DNA of 64,000 nt from Promerops cafer (taxonomy: Eukaryota > Chordata > Aves > Passeriformes > Nectariniidae): positions 352,899-416,898 of the forward strand of contig VZSE01002700.1 in the NCBI GenBank assembly GCA_013398275.1. The letters are read 5' to 3'. This document shows, piece after piece, positions 35,326 to 46,149 of the stretch (its first letter is position 1; every line of letters begins with the position of its first letter). The translations under genes were made by a program, and so were the position numbers. The notes beneath the pieces were generated by a model, which was not told the origin of the DNA, made no database searches, and saw only the letters and a program-made list of their open reading frames with translations.

Positions 35326-38300
35326 TAAGAAATATTTGCTTTCTTGGTAGCCTTAGTAAATGTAGCTCCACAATTTGATTGACTGACTAGTCTGTGAAGT
35401 GTCAACTTTAGTTATGCACTGCCTGTTTAGCCTGCACACTGTTTGACCAAAATATTGGTAACTTTAGTTCTCTATTATGTCCAGAACTTCAATATACTCT
35501 TCATCTTTCATCAGATGAATGAGTTAATTTCCTTTCGTACGGTTTCCAAGTTCTGCCTTCATCTTCCTTAGCTATAGGTAGCTAAATGAAATCTAATCTT
35601 AATTAAGAGCCTGAAATCCCATAATATCCTATTGATATTAAACTCTGGAGGGTGATACTGTAGCAGTGGTTAAGGCTAAGAAATTGAGAGGATTATAGAT
35701 AAAATTTCTATCATGTAAAAGAGAAACTTGTATTTTAAGTAAATGTTAGGAATAAGCTTGTCTTTGAGATTTTACTTGTAAATCTATTGAAACTCCTGTA
35801 CAGATCCATACACAATGAGGGGGAAAAAGAAGCTGACATGTTTAAAGAGTAGGCTCTGTAACAGGCCTGTGACAGACATAAGATTTTTTCTTCAAGAATT
35901 GTTCCATTTGACAGCATCAACTATTCTACTTTAAGCCATTCTCTATGGGGTACATTGCCATCAAAGCAAAAAATTAGATCCATGACTATACTTCTCAATC
36001 CATTAGATTATTCTCATTGCAATCATCTCACATCTTTAAGAAATTATGTAAATTGTTGTATTTATCTTGAAAAATAGAAAGTCTGATGCCTTTACATGAC
36101 TCTGATAGGAAGAAGGAATGGCCCATTTCCTCACATCTGCTCATGTACTGTAAAACTTAAAAAGAATAAGGCAGTCCAAATAGGAGAGGGGCTAGTGCAG
36201 GAGCTTCATGGTGATGTCTGGCAAACTCCTCTGCCCACAATTTGTCTGGATTCTGTACTAAGCACTTGGTTTTCTTAGAAGAACAGAAAAAAATCATATG
36301 ACTAGGGAGTTAGGTTGTTTTCACCTACTTAATATTCACATAATTTAAAAGAAGTAAGGTGCAACTAATCAAATCAAATCATCTGTTACAGATAACATCC
36401 TTGGGAATTCAGCAATCAAGACCACTTTTAAATTACTGCCAAAATTATCAGTGCTAGTAATTTCATTATACATACCTAATCAATGCTTCGTAAGAAGTGT
36501 ATAAGAATGCTAAGAGAATTCTTAGGTACATAAGATAATATCTTGCTGGTGAGAGCATATGCTATGAAAAGTAGCATTTGTTTAACATGTCAGTATTTCT
36601 CTACAGTCAACTGAAACATAAGACACAGCAAAGAAGGAACTGGAAGATATATACAGAAGAACTTAAGATTTCTGTGAAGTTAAGTTTTGCTGCTGTTGTG
36701 TATATATATATATATGCATATACATAGGTTGTACCACATAAATATTCATATGACTTATTTGATGAGTAGAAAAGACTGCCAACTGTATTCCAGCCATAGT
36801 ACCTTCTGGCTGACTGCTTAAAGTAATAACTTAACAGACCATCTGTAGAGTGAGTGCACCATGTCCATCATTCATGCTTAGAAAATATTAAATTAACTAA
36901 AAAAAACCCCTGAAACTCAGTTTGCATCCCTGAAAGGGATACCTATCTCCTTGTTAGATGTGATATTTTTTTGGATACACCAACAAATATCAGAGAACAA
37001 CCCCAAAATTTAATGAAAAAAAAAAAATAGGACTTACTATTGCATTTCTTTTTTTTTATACTTTTAAGAAATTAATATCATAGCAACAGTTAATGAAATG
37101 TGGTTCAAAGAAAAAATATTCTGAAATCCTTTCTCTGCTAGACATGAAGCTTCGTAACTTCACTTGCTATAACAAAGGATTACAACAAATAACAATAGCT
37201 TTGCTGTGTTGTTCTTCTGTGAGTACAGAAGTGTCAGAAAACTTGAAAGAGTGAAAAGCTTGAAAGTCTTGACATTTTAGTAATTTTTTTATTTTTTTTT
37301 TAAGTCTTGCTGCAACAAGTAAATCTTTGTGCCATGGTTTGTTTGGGCTTGCTGCTAAACACAGCATTTCAAGGGGTACAAGGGCACTGTAAATAACATG
37401 GAGGAGAACACAAGCTCTCAATCACAGCATCCAGCTACATTTAAAGTATTGTAGCTGGCTCTGAAAGACAGAAGTGTGACATCTTAAGGTGATGGTACTC
37501 TTCTAAGTGCTATGAAAGTGGAATAAACAAAAAGAAACAGAATAAGAGGTGCTTCCTATCTACTGCTTTATTGCTGTCGACAGGCTTTTTACACAGAGTT
37601 TTGGAAATCAAACAAGAATGAGTTTGGAAATGAAAGAAATTGAGTTTTAATGCTGTGGATAAAATTAAATTCTGACAAAAATGGAAGGAAATTATTTTTA
37701 TGTATTTATACGCATCTAAATGTGTATGTGAATATTTGCAAACATATTATGAATATAAACCATATATTAAATGTATTTTTTTATTTATTGCCCTGTGGGC
37801 CTTTTGTAGTAGCGGTAATAGTGGTATATACTGTGGAACTATGATTTTAAGTAATATTAAAAAATACCATTATATCAAATGTACTTTAAGAAGTAAATGG
37901 TGTATAACTGACTTGTCAGATTTGAGTTAAATGTCACCAGTGTAAGTAAGAATCAGGCATAACAGCACCCAAAGTTTCCACACAAATTTGTATAGAAGAT
38001 CAATCTAGATTATTAATAGGGAAGAAACTACACCAAAAAAAGGCTGTCTTGAAAATGGACATATTGTCTGATGACTCTCAATTAACCATCTGAAGTTTGA
38101 ATGGTGGTTACTGGAGAGTAAGAGACATTATTCAAATTCTTTCTTCAATACCTTTAGATGGGGAAGGATTTTGCTTAGAAATTCTTCTAAACCTAACAGC
38201 AGACCAAAATATATTTTGATATACGCAGCAGGAAAAAAATACTATTAGGAATAGATACAAAATACTATCAATATTTTATTATTGTCCATTTGTACCTACT

Positions 38301-38481
38301 GATAAGCTATTAGATTTGCTGACAAATCACAAATATCTTTCCAGTCAGAAAGGATTTCAGAGAGAAAACTGTGCCTGTAGTCTTCACAGATCTACACACC
38401 CCAGGAAACATAAGAGCTTGAATCTGTGACATGCTGACTGGATGAGAGGAAATGTCACCATGATGCAGAACCCAGAACAAA

Positions 38482-38512
<31 letters not shown>

Positions 38513-40009
38513 CACAACAACAACCAACCAACCCAACTAATACAGCAAGTATTGCAATTTTGTAGAAAGCTTCTTACACAAAGTAAACCACCCAAATAAA
38601 TTTTAAAAAATTGCAAAAATGCAACAAAAATAACCACCAAAACCTTTAAGGTTCACTTTGTATACTGGCCTAGGTCTTATAATTTTTGCAAGTACTTCAC
38701 TGTCCAAAGAAATGTTTTGAAACAATGGCTTGCTAAGTTATAGGAAACAAGAAAGAACATAGCTGTTGATCAGGTTTTTTATTAACATAAAAGTTTATCA
38801 TAATCACAGATGACTTGTCAATTCTTAGAATTTGGCAGGGAGTACTTAAAAAATAAGCACAGGATTTGCCCAACTCACTGGTCTCTCATGTCCAATTTAT
38901 TGCCTCTGGCAACTGAAAGTTCTTGATTCCTCAAAGTAAGAATAAAAAATAAATTTGTACGATGCACCTACACAAATAAGCAACATTTTACCCACTATTG
39001 TCCTCTTGGTTGAGGGGTTTTATATAAGGAATGGGAATTTATTACTGCATTTGAACATGTTTTGCTATCAGCTGCCAAAATACCAGCAGATTACAGCTCC
39101 TTCTTTTGTGTCCTCTGGGAGATCAGCAGGGCTGTTGCACAAATGCAGAGCCAGCAGTAAAGTGGGGATAATGTAGCTCTGCATATGAAACATGCATGAA
39201 ATATTTGTAAAGATCTATGCTTGTCCTGTTGGCTTCATTTTTAAAGTAACAAGCTGGTTGTAGCAGATACATGTAGATCAGTGCATTAGCTTATTTCTGC
39301 TAACTGTTCAGGAATGCGGCTTCTGTGATTTCAGGCAGAAGTGGCTGCTGCAGTCACTTTCTTCTTTCTTCCCACGTGGCTCTTACAAGACTAATTCCTC
39401 ACCATCATGAGGATGCTGCCTGGATGCAATACATTTCTTGGATTAACAGCATTGAAGCAGAAAGGAACATTTCATACCACAGAAAACCTGAGATGTAGCA
39501 CTAAAATGAATGTTAGGATTTCAAATAGCAGTTGTTAAAGCTGCAGCAATTTTGGAATGTATGACTGATGGTAGCTACATCACTTGCAGTAATTGTGGTA
39601 ATAAGTGACAGTTTCCTGCACTGTGAATATAAACTGCAGAAAATCATGTTATCATGTGAACCAACAAAATATGGTTCCTGTAGCAGCTGCTGTTTACTGG
39701 GAAAAAATAGAGTATACCATTAATTTAATTATGCTTTGGTGAGAATCACAACAATCTACATATTTTGCTGGCCAGAGAGCTGTAATTGCTGAGGGCCAGT
39801 ATTCCCTTGAATGCATCTAGAATGAGTTTTAGAAATGTTGAGTGGTACTATCTGCTGAAATCATAAAAGGAGCTATTTCTAGTGTGCACAAAAATTTGAG
39901 CTCATAACATGATTTTTGAGGATTGAAAATTAAATATTTCGCAGGAGTACTCATTTTTAAGTTGTTCATGAATTCAGAGAGCTGGTGATAGCAGCAGGGG
40001 CAGAGATCC
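35326..40009. other. AT-rich sequence, no gene recognised
   Basis: Only short frames. A (TA)n run lies at about 36701-36716 and a (CAAAA)n low-complexity tract at 38484-38530. Confidence 0.55.
38484..38530. repeat. (CAAAA)n/(CAAC)n low-complexity tract
   Basis: About five CAAAA units pass into CAACA and CCAA steps. The complement gives a Phe/Val-rich start to a 73-codon minus-strand frame that is not a gene. Confidence 0.85.
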
Positions 40010-40370
40010 ATATCCCTGCCATGCACAGCCCCTGTTGCCCACTCAGCCTCTCCCCTGACCTCACCAGCTGGAATCCCATGCCCTCAGGAGCAAAGAAGCA
40101 GCCCTCCTGCTTCAGAGCAAGGGCTCCAGGCTCTGCACAGGCTGTTCCATTGTCCTAGATGGTGGGACAGCTGCCAGTGTCAGGCCAGTTCCCAGAGATG
40201 GCAGCTGGCCAGGAGCTGGCGTGGCATCCTGAGGGAGTGACCTAGGGTGGCTTCATCATGCACACATTAATAAAAGCTGCTGACTTTCCTACTGTACTCG
40301 CCTGTGCCTGGTCCATCTCGGGAGCAAGTTGCGTGCAGGCAAGGCACCAGAGATATGAAGCTTGATGACT
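40010..40370 (+). mobile_element. Possible LTR or retrotransposed 3' end
   Basis: A sharp shift to GC-rich sequence with repeated CAGC/CTCC words. AATAAA at 40269-40274 is followed by gctgctgactttcctactg and a GT-rich stretch (cgcctgtgcctgg), the pattern of the R-U5 part of an LTR or of an mRNA 3' end. There is no poly(A), which favours an LTR. Ends and family are not defined. Confidence 0.25.
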
Positions 40371-40539
40371 GTGTGCTTGCTGTCCGCCAACTACCACTTC
40401 ACCCATGAGACCCTCTCTGAGAGCAAGCCACAAATTACTGAGTGCATGTCTCCAATTTGGCTCCCTGAGTATCTGCACTAAAAATTTTCACACTGGTGTT
40501 TTAGGAATCTTCTGGACCTGTTTGTACCAACTGTGTAGT

Positions 40540-40715
40540 TAAAAACCTGTCAAGTTGAATTTCCCCACAAGGACAAAAGTGACTTATTCAGAGGCATCCC
40601 TTGGTTCCTTAAAGAATAATTTGTTCTCATCCTGGCTGGGTGGCCAATAGCAGACTCCCACGACGACACTCACTTCTTTTGTTTGTCCCTCTATCCTTGC
40701 CCAGAGGCTCTCATC
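40540..40715 (-). mobile_element. CR1 LINE fragment, endonuclease domain
   Basis: The minus strand encodes ESLWARIEGQ, then VVVGVCYWPPSQDE and FFKEPRDASE, and after a stop TFVLVGKFNL. These match in order the ESLWV.I.G, GVCYRPP.Q, F.KQL and ALVLMGDFNLP motifs of the CR1 ORF2 apurinic-type endonuclease. In the last motif the catalytic-region DFN is altered to KFN. It is an internal fragment only, with no reverse-transcriptase part or 3' tail attached. It forms the C-terminal end of a 206-codon minus-strand frame (41204 to 40584), the rest of which is minisatellite and low-complexity sequence. Confidence 0.75.
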
Positions 40716-40769
40716 TGTGACATCACCAACTGCAGCTCTGGACATTCCAGATCTTCCATTACATCCAAC

Positions 40770-41000
40770 ACTCACAACAGTGTCTTGCACACCCACACGC
40801 TGCCCTGAGAGCCCACACACCCTGACAGCGAGCTGCACACTTGCAGCAGTGCATTTCACAGCCTCACAGTGGGGCACAGCATGCTCACACGCTGCAGCTC
40901 TGCAGCTCTGCTCACAGCAGTGCCGTGCACACTCGCCCACTGCAATGGGGCCGTGGATGTTTGCGTGCTCCCAGTGGTGCCCTGCTTGTACACCACTGAT
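40770..41000. repeat. Degenerate GC-rich minisatellite
   Basis: About six diverged units of roughly 28-38 bases, built on CAGTG..TTGCACAC..CACACGCTGC-like words (for example near 40776, 40830, 40880, 40915 and 40950). It has more CpG and CAC/GTG content than its surroundings. Its lack of stops on both strands gives long frames (154 codons plus, 206 minus) rich in Cys, His and Ala; I do not regard these as proteins. Confidence 0.5.
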
Positions 41001-41286
41001 CCTTGACATTATGAATTGCTCTTTGCTGCCTGGGTTTTGTCTGCTTGTTTCTTTCTTTAGGGTTGCTTGGTTTGTTGATTTGGATGGTGGGTGTTCAGGG
41101 GTTTTTTTGGGGGGGATGGGGGTTGGACCTTTAAGATTTTGCAAACATTTCATATCAGTGTTTTCCCTCTGGAAATTTTGATCTGTTAAAGACTCATGTT
41201 TCAAAAGTATTACCTCTCTACAATCTATTTTTCACTTTCTTGGCTGACTCTGGTCTACAAACTCTTTTGCAACTTATCAAAGTTTT

Positions 41287-41779
41287 CCTCCCCTCCCCTC
41301 CCCTTCCCTCCCCNNNNNNNNNNNNNNNNNNNNNNNNNNNNNNNNNNNNNNNNNNNNNNNNNNNNNNNNNNNNNNNNNNNNNNNNNNNNNNNNNNNNNNN
41401 NNNNNNNNNNNNNNNNNNNNNNNNNNNNNNNNNNNNNNNNNNNNNNNNNNNNNNNNNNNNNNNNNNNNNNNNNNNNNNNNNNNNNNNNNNNNNNNNNNNN
41501 NNNNNNNNNNNNNNNNNNNNNNNNNNNNNNNNNNNNNNNNNNNNNNNNNNNNNNNNNNNNNNNNNNNNNNNNNNNNNNNNNNNNNNNNNNNNNNNNNNNN
41601 NNNNNNNNNNNNNNNNNNNNNNNNNNNNNNNNNNNNNNNNNNNNNNNNNNNNNNNNNNNNNNNNNNNNNNNNNNNNNNNNNNNNNNNNNNNNNNNNNNNN
41701 NNNNNNNNNNNNNNNNNNNNNNNNNNNNNNNNNNNNNNNNNNNNNNNNNNNNTCCCCTTCCCTCCCCTCCCCTCCCCTT
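41287..41779. repeat. (CCCCT)n array interrupted by a 439-base assembly gap
   Basis: The plus strand reads cctcccctcccctcccc up to 41313, then N from 41314 to 41752, then tccccttccctcccctcccc to 41779. Both edges are the same C/T pentamer repeat with occasional CCCTT units, so the gap most likely lies wholly inside one array. The two ~200-codon frames across it are N artefacts. Confidence 0.95.
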
Positions 41780-44739
41780 GGAGAGCTTCAGAAAACCTGC
41801 TATGGAGAATCTTTATAGAAAATAAGTACCGACTGTCAGTCTAATCACACTGATCACAACAAATCACCATTTTCCCCAACAGTTTCATATAACTCAGAAC
41901 TTGGATGCAGTCCATCATTTCTGTGCTTGTAAAGCAGAAGTATCTAATTAAAAACTGATAGAAGGTAGCTTTCAGTTAAACATAATTAGCCTTGCTAGTG
42001 CATTCACTACTTTCAGAAAATTAAGTTATATTTTCTGTGATGTTTGATTAACCCCTAAGTTGTTGTGGGGAAAAAAAAATGCAGGTTTATATGATGATTG
42101 GTTTTAAAGAGAACTTTTTAATAATATTTTCTTGGAATATATTTGTATTGAATTGTTAAATCCTTGGGGAGAATCAACACATACTGCAGATACAGGTTGT
42201 GATGTGCTTAAGTATTATTGAAAGCTCTACAAGGTATATAAAGCACTACAATATGAAAAGTTCCTAAATGTCTGAATGGAGAGGGAGAAAGGAAGTATGA
42301 AACATAAATTCAGCTGTTTAAATTTCATTGCTACTTAGAATAAAAGTAATGATATCCAGAAAAATTACATTTCTTATAAAAATACAGCAATGCTTCTCAA
42401 ACACTGATCAACATAATTAGAATTTATTACCTGTGGATATATGCCCATTAATATTAAAAAAAAAAAACACTCAAAAAATTTAAAGACTCTTGACTGCTTG
42501 TTTGAAAGAGCCACATATGACTCTTTCCAAGAGTTGTCCTAAGGAAAAATGATAGGATTAAGTCTTAAATTGATTTCTCTCTCTCCCTTTGGTTTTTTTT
42601 GGAAACATATCTCCAAAAAGACATAGCCTAGAAATACCAGATTTTTCTTACCTTTCGGGAAGAATCACATTTCAAATTTTGTGTTTTATGAGAGAAAGGG
42701 AGGGTGTGAAAGAGTAGATCTGTAGATGAAATGCCAATAGAAGAATTAAAATTAGATAAATGCCACACTCAGATTGATAAAGAATTTAGTCTCCTACTTG
42801 GGATTTAAGTAGTAAAACAAAAGTGCTAATATGTGACTTGAAAAAAACAGGAATTTTTTTGTGATTGTTTTTTGCTGTTGTGATTTTTAGTTAGTTTGTT
42901 TCTGTAACCCTAATTTTAGTGTCGATTGCAAATAGTATTAAAAGGACAGAAAAATGTTTATGAGAAGATTTATATATGATAAAACTGAATTGTAGTACAT
43001 TTTAAAAACTTCAAAATTGTCATTAGGAAATTTTTCTTGTGAAGACTCTCTATGTAGTATTTGCCTGTAGAAAATCTGGTGGTTTTACTTCACAGTTTGT
43101 TAAGATCATTATTCTTTTATAGCCTCCACCCAGGCATGAAATAAGATTTAAAAAAAAAAGGAGCTCAATATATGCAATTATGGTTTAAACAAAATGATGC
43201 TGAAAACAGTATGATTGTTTCTACCAATTTCAATAGTCTTAGGATCAGATCTTACTCAATACCTTTGCTTAAATGTAATTATTTGTCCTGATTTTCTTCT
43301 CCTGAAAATTTAAAGATTGTATTAAAATAATTCTAGTCCAAAGTACATAATAATCCTTCTATTTGAATTAATTAAATTTAATTAAATCATTTTTACCTGA
43401 GTTAGGTATTGTCGCCATCTTTATTGCAGGGAAAGGCATCCAAGTCACCTGTTTTAACTCAAATTAAAACAGATGAAGCTTATTCATCTCTCCATGATGA
43501 CATAAAATTAACTGGCAACCAATGAACCATACACCGGGATTACTATCAGCAATCCAATAAATAAAACACAATCCTAGACACAAAAAATGTTAAGAAACAC
43601 TTTCCTGAACACCCTTCAATACTGAATACCTTTCAATAATTAATCTCTTAACATTCTACTGTTCATTTGTCCCCTTCATGCCCCCCCATATTTAGTTGTA
43701 TCATATGATCCAGAAGTAAAGACATTACTGAAAACAGAGGTCCTGCTCATGCCTCCCACATCTCTGAAGACAATACACAGCTACTATTTTAGTAGTTCAG
43801 GGGAATGGAGAGCTTTGATATAGGCTCATCCTACAATAGGACTGAAGAGAATGACACATTTTCCACAAAATGCAAAACACTTTTTCCATAAGCAGTGGTG
43901 TTTAACAAGCACATCTTGTTTCCTGAACATGTGCTTATTGAGTGAATATGCCCAGTTCAGTTATTTATACATTGGTGTCTTGTGCCATTTGTAATGCCCT
44001 GGGATATCTTGCTCAGCTTTCTGGTGCTGCTCCTAAATAAGTATATGAAGGTCTCTCAGACTCTGTGCTGTATCTGCCAATGTCACTCAGATACCCTTGG
44101 ACAGTGATGGCACTGGATGTGTATGCATGTGCCACTAGACACCCATCTCTTTAGCATTACGACTTGATTATTAGCGTATATGTGGTCTTCCACCTGTTTT
44201 CAGTCACTCAGCTACTTTTCTTATAGTACCATCTACAAGCATCTTATGCTTGCCATTTGTAAAGAATACAAATTCCTTATACAGCTCTTTCTGTTGCTTT
44301 CCTGTATGGATGCCTTTTGGATACTGTTTTGATGAGACTCTTTTACAGAGGATTTGAGAATAAGGTACCACTCAGAGAAATGAGTAACTTCAAAAAGTCA
44401 TCATCCACTTTATGCAATTTCTAAAGGATAAAAAGAATTTCCATTGTGCAAAGGAAATTACTTGAAAGCTATTTTCACTATATTAAGATGGGATCTATTT
44501 GTTTTGAACTTTATCCTGCTTTATTTTTGTCACTCCTATTAAATGGATTGAAAAAAATAGGGAAATATTGTTTAAAAACTCCATTCTGTCCTTTTTCACC
44601 AATCACTATCTATCATATCTGTAAGCCTTCAAATATTGTTGTCTGTGGTGTTTTTATTTACACATTGTGAATTACAGAATGTCCAACTTACACTGAGCCT
44701 TTGCTCTTGCTCTCAGAACTGATCTAATTATTTAAGTGT
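41780..44739. other. AT-rich sequence, no gene recognised
   Basis: No exon, RNA gene or transposon supported. A fully AT 18-base perfect palindrome (ttaattaaatttaattaa) lies at 43368-43385. Confidence 0.6.
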
Positions 44740-45594
44740 ACTGATGGGATGTAGGGGGCAAGGTTTTGGTAGCAAAGGTGGGCTCTGTGAGAAGAGGCTG
44801 GGGCTGCCCTGTGTTGGACACAGTTCCAGTTGGCTCCAGCAGACTGACCACAGTGAATGGCTGAGTCCTGCAGCCATGGGTCTTGATGGGAAGACTTACT
44901 GAGAAATGGGCAAAATGTTGCCCATAAGCAGTAAGGTATGAAGAAAAAAAATTAGGAGCAACCATGTGGACATCAAAGTCAGAGAAGAAGGAGGAGATGC
45001 TCTAGGTTCTGTATCAAAGGTTTCCCTGAAGCTGATAGAGAGCACCATGGAGGATCACACAGGTATTTCTCAAAGTAAGCTGCAGCCCAGGGAGGGCCAC
45101 AAAAGAGGTGATTTCTTCTGACAGGAGCTGCAGCCACTGGAGACTTATTCTTCAGGTTTATCCTGTAGAACTGGATACTCATGGAAACTGAAATACTCAT
45201 AGAACTGTTGCTCATGGAAAGAATCCTTCCCTGGAGAAGGGGAAAGGTGTGAGAAGGAAGGAGTTGCAAAGAGCATCAGTTATGAACTGACAACAGCCAT
45301 CCCCTCCTGTCTCCTCTGGGCCTCTCAATACAGGGGAGGTGGAGGTAAATGAGTAAAGTTGAGGCAAAGCTCTTGTAGTTTCTTTGCCTGTCATCATCCA
45401 AGTCTAATTTAATTGGTATTAAATTTTATTTTTTTTTCCAAGGCAAGTCTGTTTTATCCCAGAGTGTTCTTGGCAAGTGGTCTCACTGTCTTTCTCCTGA
45501 CCAATAAGTTTTTCATCTTATTTTTTCCTCCCTGTTTTGTTGAGTGAGGGAGCAGCTGGCTGGGAATATGGCAGACAGACAAGGTCAACCCAAC
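44740..45594 (+). mobile_element. Endogenous retrovirus LTR, family C (near full length)
   Basis: About 855 bases with the layout of the avian LTR family seen truncated at 14636-15095. In order: the 5' block ggttttggtagcaaaggtggg (44761-44781) and ctgtgttggacacag; a purine-rich segment (agaagaaggaggagatgct); several loosely repeated units of about 20-40 bases around catgga/ctcatgg words (45030-45220); a ggaaggagttgcaaagag and gatgaactgac-like block (45256-45290); an attggtattaaat segment in place of the AATAAATTAAA signal (45413-45425); and the 3' end gacaaggtcaacccaaca at 45577-45594. Frames of 60-96 codons on the minus strand are chance. No retroviral genes flank it. Confidence 0.7.
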
Positions 45595-45699
45595 AGAAAC
45601 AATAAAAAAACCCACAAAATGTTCAGAAATGGCATAAGAAGTTAATATTTTTAAACAGTTATAATCTTGAAAAACTCGCAATCTATGGATGAGAACCCA

Positions 45700-45895
45700 T
45701 AACTTCTTTTTTGTTGTTGTTGTTGTTTGCTTTTTTTGTTTGTTTGTTTTTTTGTTTTGGTTTGGGTTTCTTGTTTGTTTGTTTTTGTGTTTTGGTTTGT
45801 TTCGGTTTTTGTGGGGTTTTTTCTTGTTGTTGTTTGGTTGGGTTTTTTTGGTTTTGCGGTTTTGTTGTTGTTTTTTTTTTGTTGTTGTGATTTAT
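45700..45895. repeat. GT-rich low-complexity tract (GTT/GTTT units)
   Basis: Nearly 200 bases of only G and T on the plus strand (with rare C/A): TTG, TTTG and GGTTT units mixed with T runs. It ends exactly where the 3' half of an LTR (45896-46149) begins, so it may have grown within that LTR. Its complement gives Lys/Gln/Thr-rich frames of 75 and 107 codons that are artefacts. Confidence 0.9.
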
Positions 45896-46149
45896 GACAT
45901 GTATCTTCATGAGTAACAGTTACATGTGATGGAGCCCTGCTTTCCTGGAGATGGCCAAACACCTTCCTGCTCATGGAAGTGGTGAATGAATTCCTTGTTT
46001 TGTTTGCTTGAGCATACAGCTTTTCCCTTACTTACTTATCCACAAGTTTTCTCATTTTTGCCTTTCTGATTCTCTTCCTCATCCAGCTGTGTGGAGAGTG
46101 AGCAAGCAGCTGTGTAAGGCTTATTACTGGCCAGGGTAAACCCAAAATT
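45896..46149 (+). mobile_element. Endogenous retrovirus LTR, family B, 3' half
   Basis: Begins at the tgacatgtatcttcatgagt block and continues gtgatggagccctgctttcc (45927-45946), ggtgaatgaattccttg, cttatccacaag, gtggagagtgagcaagcagc and ttactggccagggtaaacc. These match the R and U5 part of family B (compare 3953-4166). The 5' half, including the TATA region, is missing and replaced by the GT-rich tract. The terminal ACGACA is eroded. Confidence 0.75.

Noticed and set aside
35003..35350. 115-codon frame with Leu-Val repeats
   Set aside because: Most of its C-terminal part is the TTAGTA hexamer array; the rest is G/T-rich low complexity.
40584..41204. A 206-codon minus-strand and a 154-codon plus-strand frame as possible genes
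   Set aside because: The minus frame ends in a CR1 endonuclease fragment and is otherwise degenerate minisatellite; the plus frame is the antisense of the same repeats. No known domain or splice structure.
41196..41825. Two ~200-codon frames
   Set aside because: They span the N gap; the apparent openness is produced by undefined bases.
43368..43385. 18-base perfect palindrome
   Set aside because: Composed only of A and T in AT-rich DNA; expected by chance far more often than the mixed-base hairpins.
45651..45974. Lys/Gln/Thr-rich frame of 107 codons
   Set aside because: Antisense of a GT-rich simple repeat inside LTR-derived sequence.
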